Part shown: positions 63,005 to 64,000 of the stretch, piece by piece
How the letters are laid out: every line of letters begins with the position of its first letter
Position numbering within the stretch: the first letter of the stretch is position 1
Assembly (NCBI RefSeq): GCF_019303475.1
Contig: NZ_JABLSI010000018.1
Span: forward strand, 1-64,000
DNA: 64,000 nt
Direction: 5' to 3'
From: Streptomyces sp. JJ38
GTDB lineage: Bacteria > Actinomycetota > Actinomycetes > Streptomycetales > Streptomycetaceae
Made by a program: the position numbers and the translations under genes
Notes under the pieces: model-generated
Seen by the model: only the letters and a program-made list of their open reading frames with translations
Database searches by the model: none
What the model was told of the DNA's origin: nothing

Positions 63005-64000
63005 ATGCGCACCTCCAGAAACCGGCGCTCCGCGCGTCTGCCCCGTATCGCCTCCGCGCTGACCGGCCTCGCCGTGGCCGTGGGGCTCGGCGTGACCGCC
63101 GTCCCGGCGGCCCAGGGCGCACCGGAGAGCGGTGACACCGCGTCGAGCACGACGGCCGCCACGGCGTCCACCCCCGAGTCCACGTCCTCGTCCACGCCCT
63201 CGTCCACGACGGACGGGCCCGTCGGCCCGCCCCAGGACGACTTCATGTCCGCCTTCGGCTACGGGCTGCTCCACCCCGACGCCGTCCCCACCGGCGCCAA
63301 CGACTGGAACTGCGAGCCCAGCGCCGCCCACCCGCGCCCCGTCGTCCTCGTCCACGGCACCTTCGAGAACCGCTACGCCAACTGGGCCGGGCTCTCGCCC
63401 CAGCTCAAGGACGCCGGGTACTGCGTCTACGCCCTCAACTACGGCGGCAGCGCCGGCAGTCTGCGGGGCCTGGCCGACATGCGCGACTCCGCTCGCGAAC
63501 TCGCCGACTTCGTCGACCGCGTCAAGACCGCCAGCGGCGCCGACAAGGTCGACCTCGTCGGCCACTCGCAGGGCGGCGTGATGCCCCGCTACTACATCAA
63601 CGAGCTCGGCGGCGCTGCCCACGTCGAGAACCTCGTCGCCACGACCCCGACCAGCCACGGCACGACGCTGTGGGGCTTCGCCGTCCTGGCCAAGCTCTTC
63701 CCCGGCGGCGAGGAACTCGTCGGCACCACCTGCGAGGCGTGCAGCCAGCAGATCATCGGCTCCGACTTCCTCAAGGAGCTCAACGCCGACGGCGGCACCC
63801 ACCCCGACGTCGACTACACGGTGATCGTCACCACCTATGACTGGGTCGTCACCCCGTACACCCTCGGCTACCTCGCCCCCGCCCCCAACGTCACCAACGA
63901 GAGTCTCCAGCGCCACTGCCTCAACAACACCGCCGAGCACCTCGGCGTCTCCTACGACGACACCGCCAACGCGCTCGTCATGGGTGCCCTCGACCCCGCG
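63005..64000 (+). CDS. Secreted lipase, class 2 (EstA/LipA family), partial
   Basis: 332 codons are present; the 3' end is beyond the window. A long signal peptide (MRTSRNRRSARLPRIASALT...VPAAQGA) is followed by a Ser/Thr-rich linker. The hydrolase domain has the oxyanion strand VVLVHGTFENRYANW, the nucleophile Ser188 in GHSQGG, and the family's Cys residues (NWNCEP, GYCVY, CEACSQQ, RHCLNN) that would form disulfides. The catalytic Asp (TTYDWVVTP) is present; the His should follow beyond the window (the ESLQRHCLN region is near). Extracellular triacylglycerol or ester hydrolysis. Confidence 0.9.
   Translation, partial: MRTSRNRRSARLPRIASALTGLAVAVGLGVTAVPAAQGAPESGDTASSTTAATASTPESTSSSTPSSTTDGPVGPPQDDFMSAFGYGLLHPDAVPTGANDWNCEPSAAHPRPVVLVHGTFENRYANWAGLSPQLKDAGYCVYALNYGGSAGSLRGLADMRDSARELADFVDRVKTASGADKVDLVGHSQGGVMPRYYINELGGAAHVENLVATTPTSHGTTLWGFAVLAKLFPGGEELVGTTCEACSQQIIGSDFLKELNADGGTHPDVDYTVIVTTYDWVVTPYTLGYLAPAPNVTNESLQRHCLNNTAEHLGVSYDDTANALVMGALDPA

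Overview
The window is chromosomal DNA from a high-GC actinomycete, almost certainly a Streptomyces. The evidence is GC of about 70 percent, many GTG starts, ATGA/GTGA start-stop overlaps, actinobacterial forms of RpoB, RpoC, NusG and ribosomal proteins, and a gene order that matches (from memory) the part of the S. coelicolor core running from nuo through tRNA-Tyr, murB, secE-nusG, rplKA, rplJL, rpoBC and rpsL-rpsG-fusA-tuf. No sequence search was possible, so names rest on motifs and family knowledge.

Layout. 1-8116: end of nuoG, then nuoH to nuoN, a translationally coupled operon for the membrane arm of complex I. 8117-12241: htpX, yccF, a VOC protein, a FusB-type EF-G-binding protein, a reductase, yajQ and tRNA-Tyr. 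12242-23051: variable region starting at the tRNA-Tyr gene, which is the SLP1-type integration site in S. coelicolor. It holds a decayed XRE/TPR regulator, a lower-GC two-gene cassette of unknown function, a hydrolase remnant, a divergent MarR/MFS pair, an NLR-type immune gene pair, a small barrel protein, an NAD(P)-binding protein and a degenerate-looking amidohydrolase. 23052-28608: tRNA-Thr, tRNA-Met, rpmG, the hadAB-like dehydratase pair, murB, adenosine deaminase, aspartate aminotransferase and tRNA-Trp.

28725-47934: the transcription/translation core (secE, nusG, rplK, rplA, a lipoprotein gene, rplJ, rplL, rpoB, rpoC, a DUF1707/DUF4190 protein, rpsL, rpsG, fusA, tuf), with visible promoters and strong hairpins. 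48105-51675: a sulfide/persulfide detoxification cluster (CstB-like fusion, two rhodaneses, TauE exporter, CstR-like repressor) with three matching operator palindromes. 51696-55739: an ArsR regulator whose 3' end is duplicated 3.6 kb away; between the copies lies an inserted secreted-protein/ATPase/FtsX-permease operon. 55751-64000: DoxX, a seven-repeat secreted protein, a DUF4232 lipoprotein, RidA, a TetR/acyl-CoA dehydrogenase pair, a VOC protein, a PucR-type regulator and the start of a secreted lipase.

Most notable: (1) the gene pair 17501-20157, a small helical protein and an NB-ARC/TPR protein that share a YQA-x-x-DQ motif at the C terminus of one and the N terminus of the other, as in bacterial amyloid-signalling NLR systems; (2) the unassigned cytosolic plus four-TM cassette at 13240-14889; (3) the 115-bp direct repeat around the ABC cassette; (4) a Thr in place of a near-invariant Asn in the rifampicin region of RpoB.
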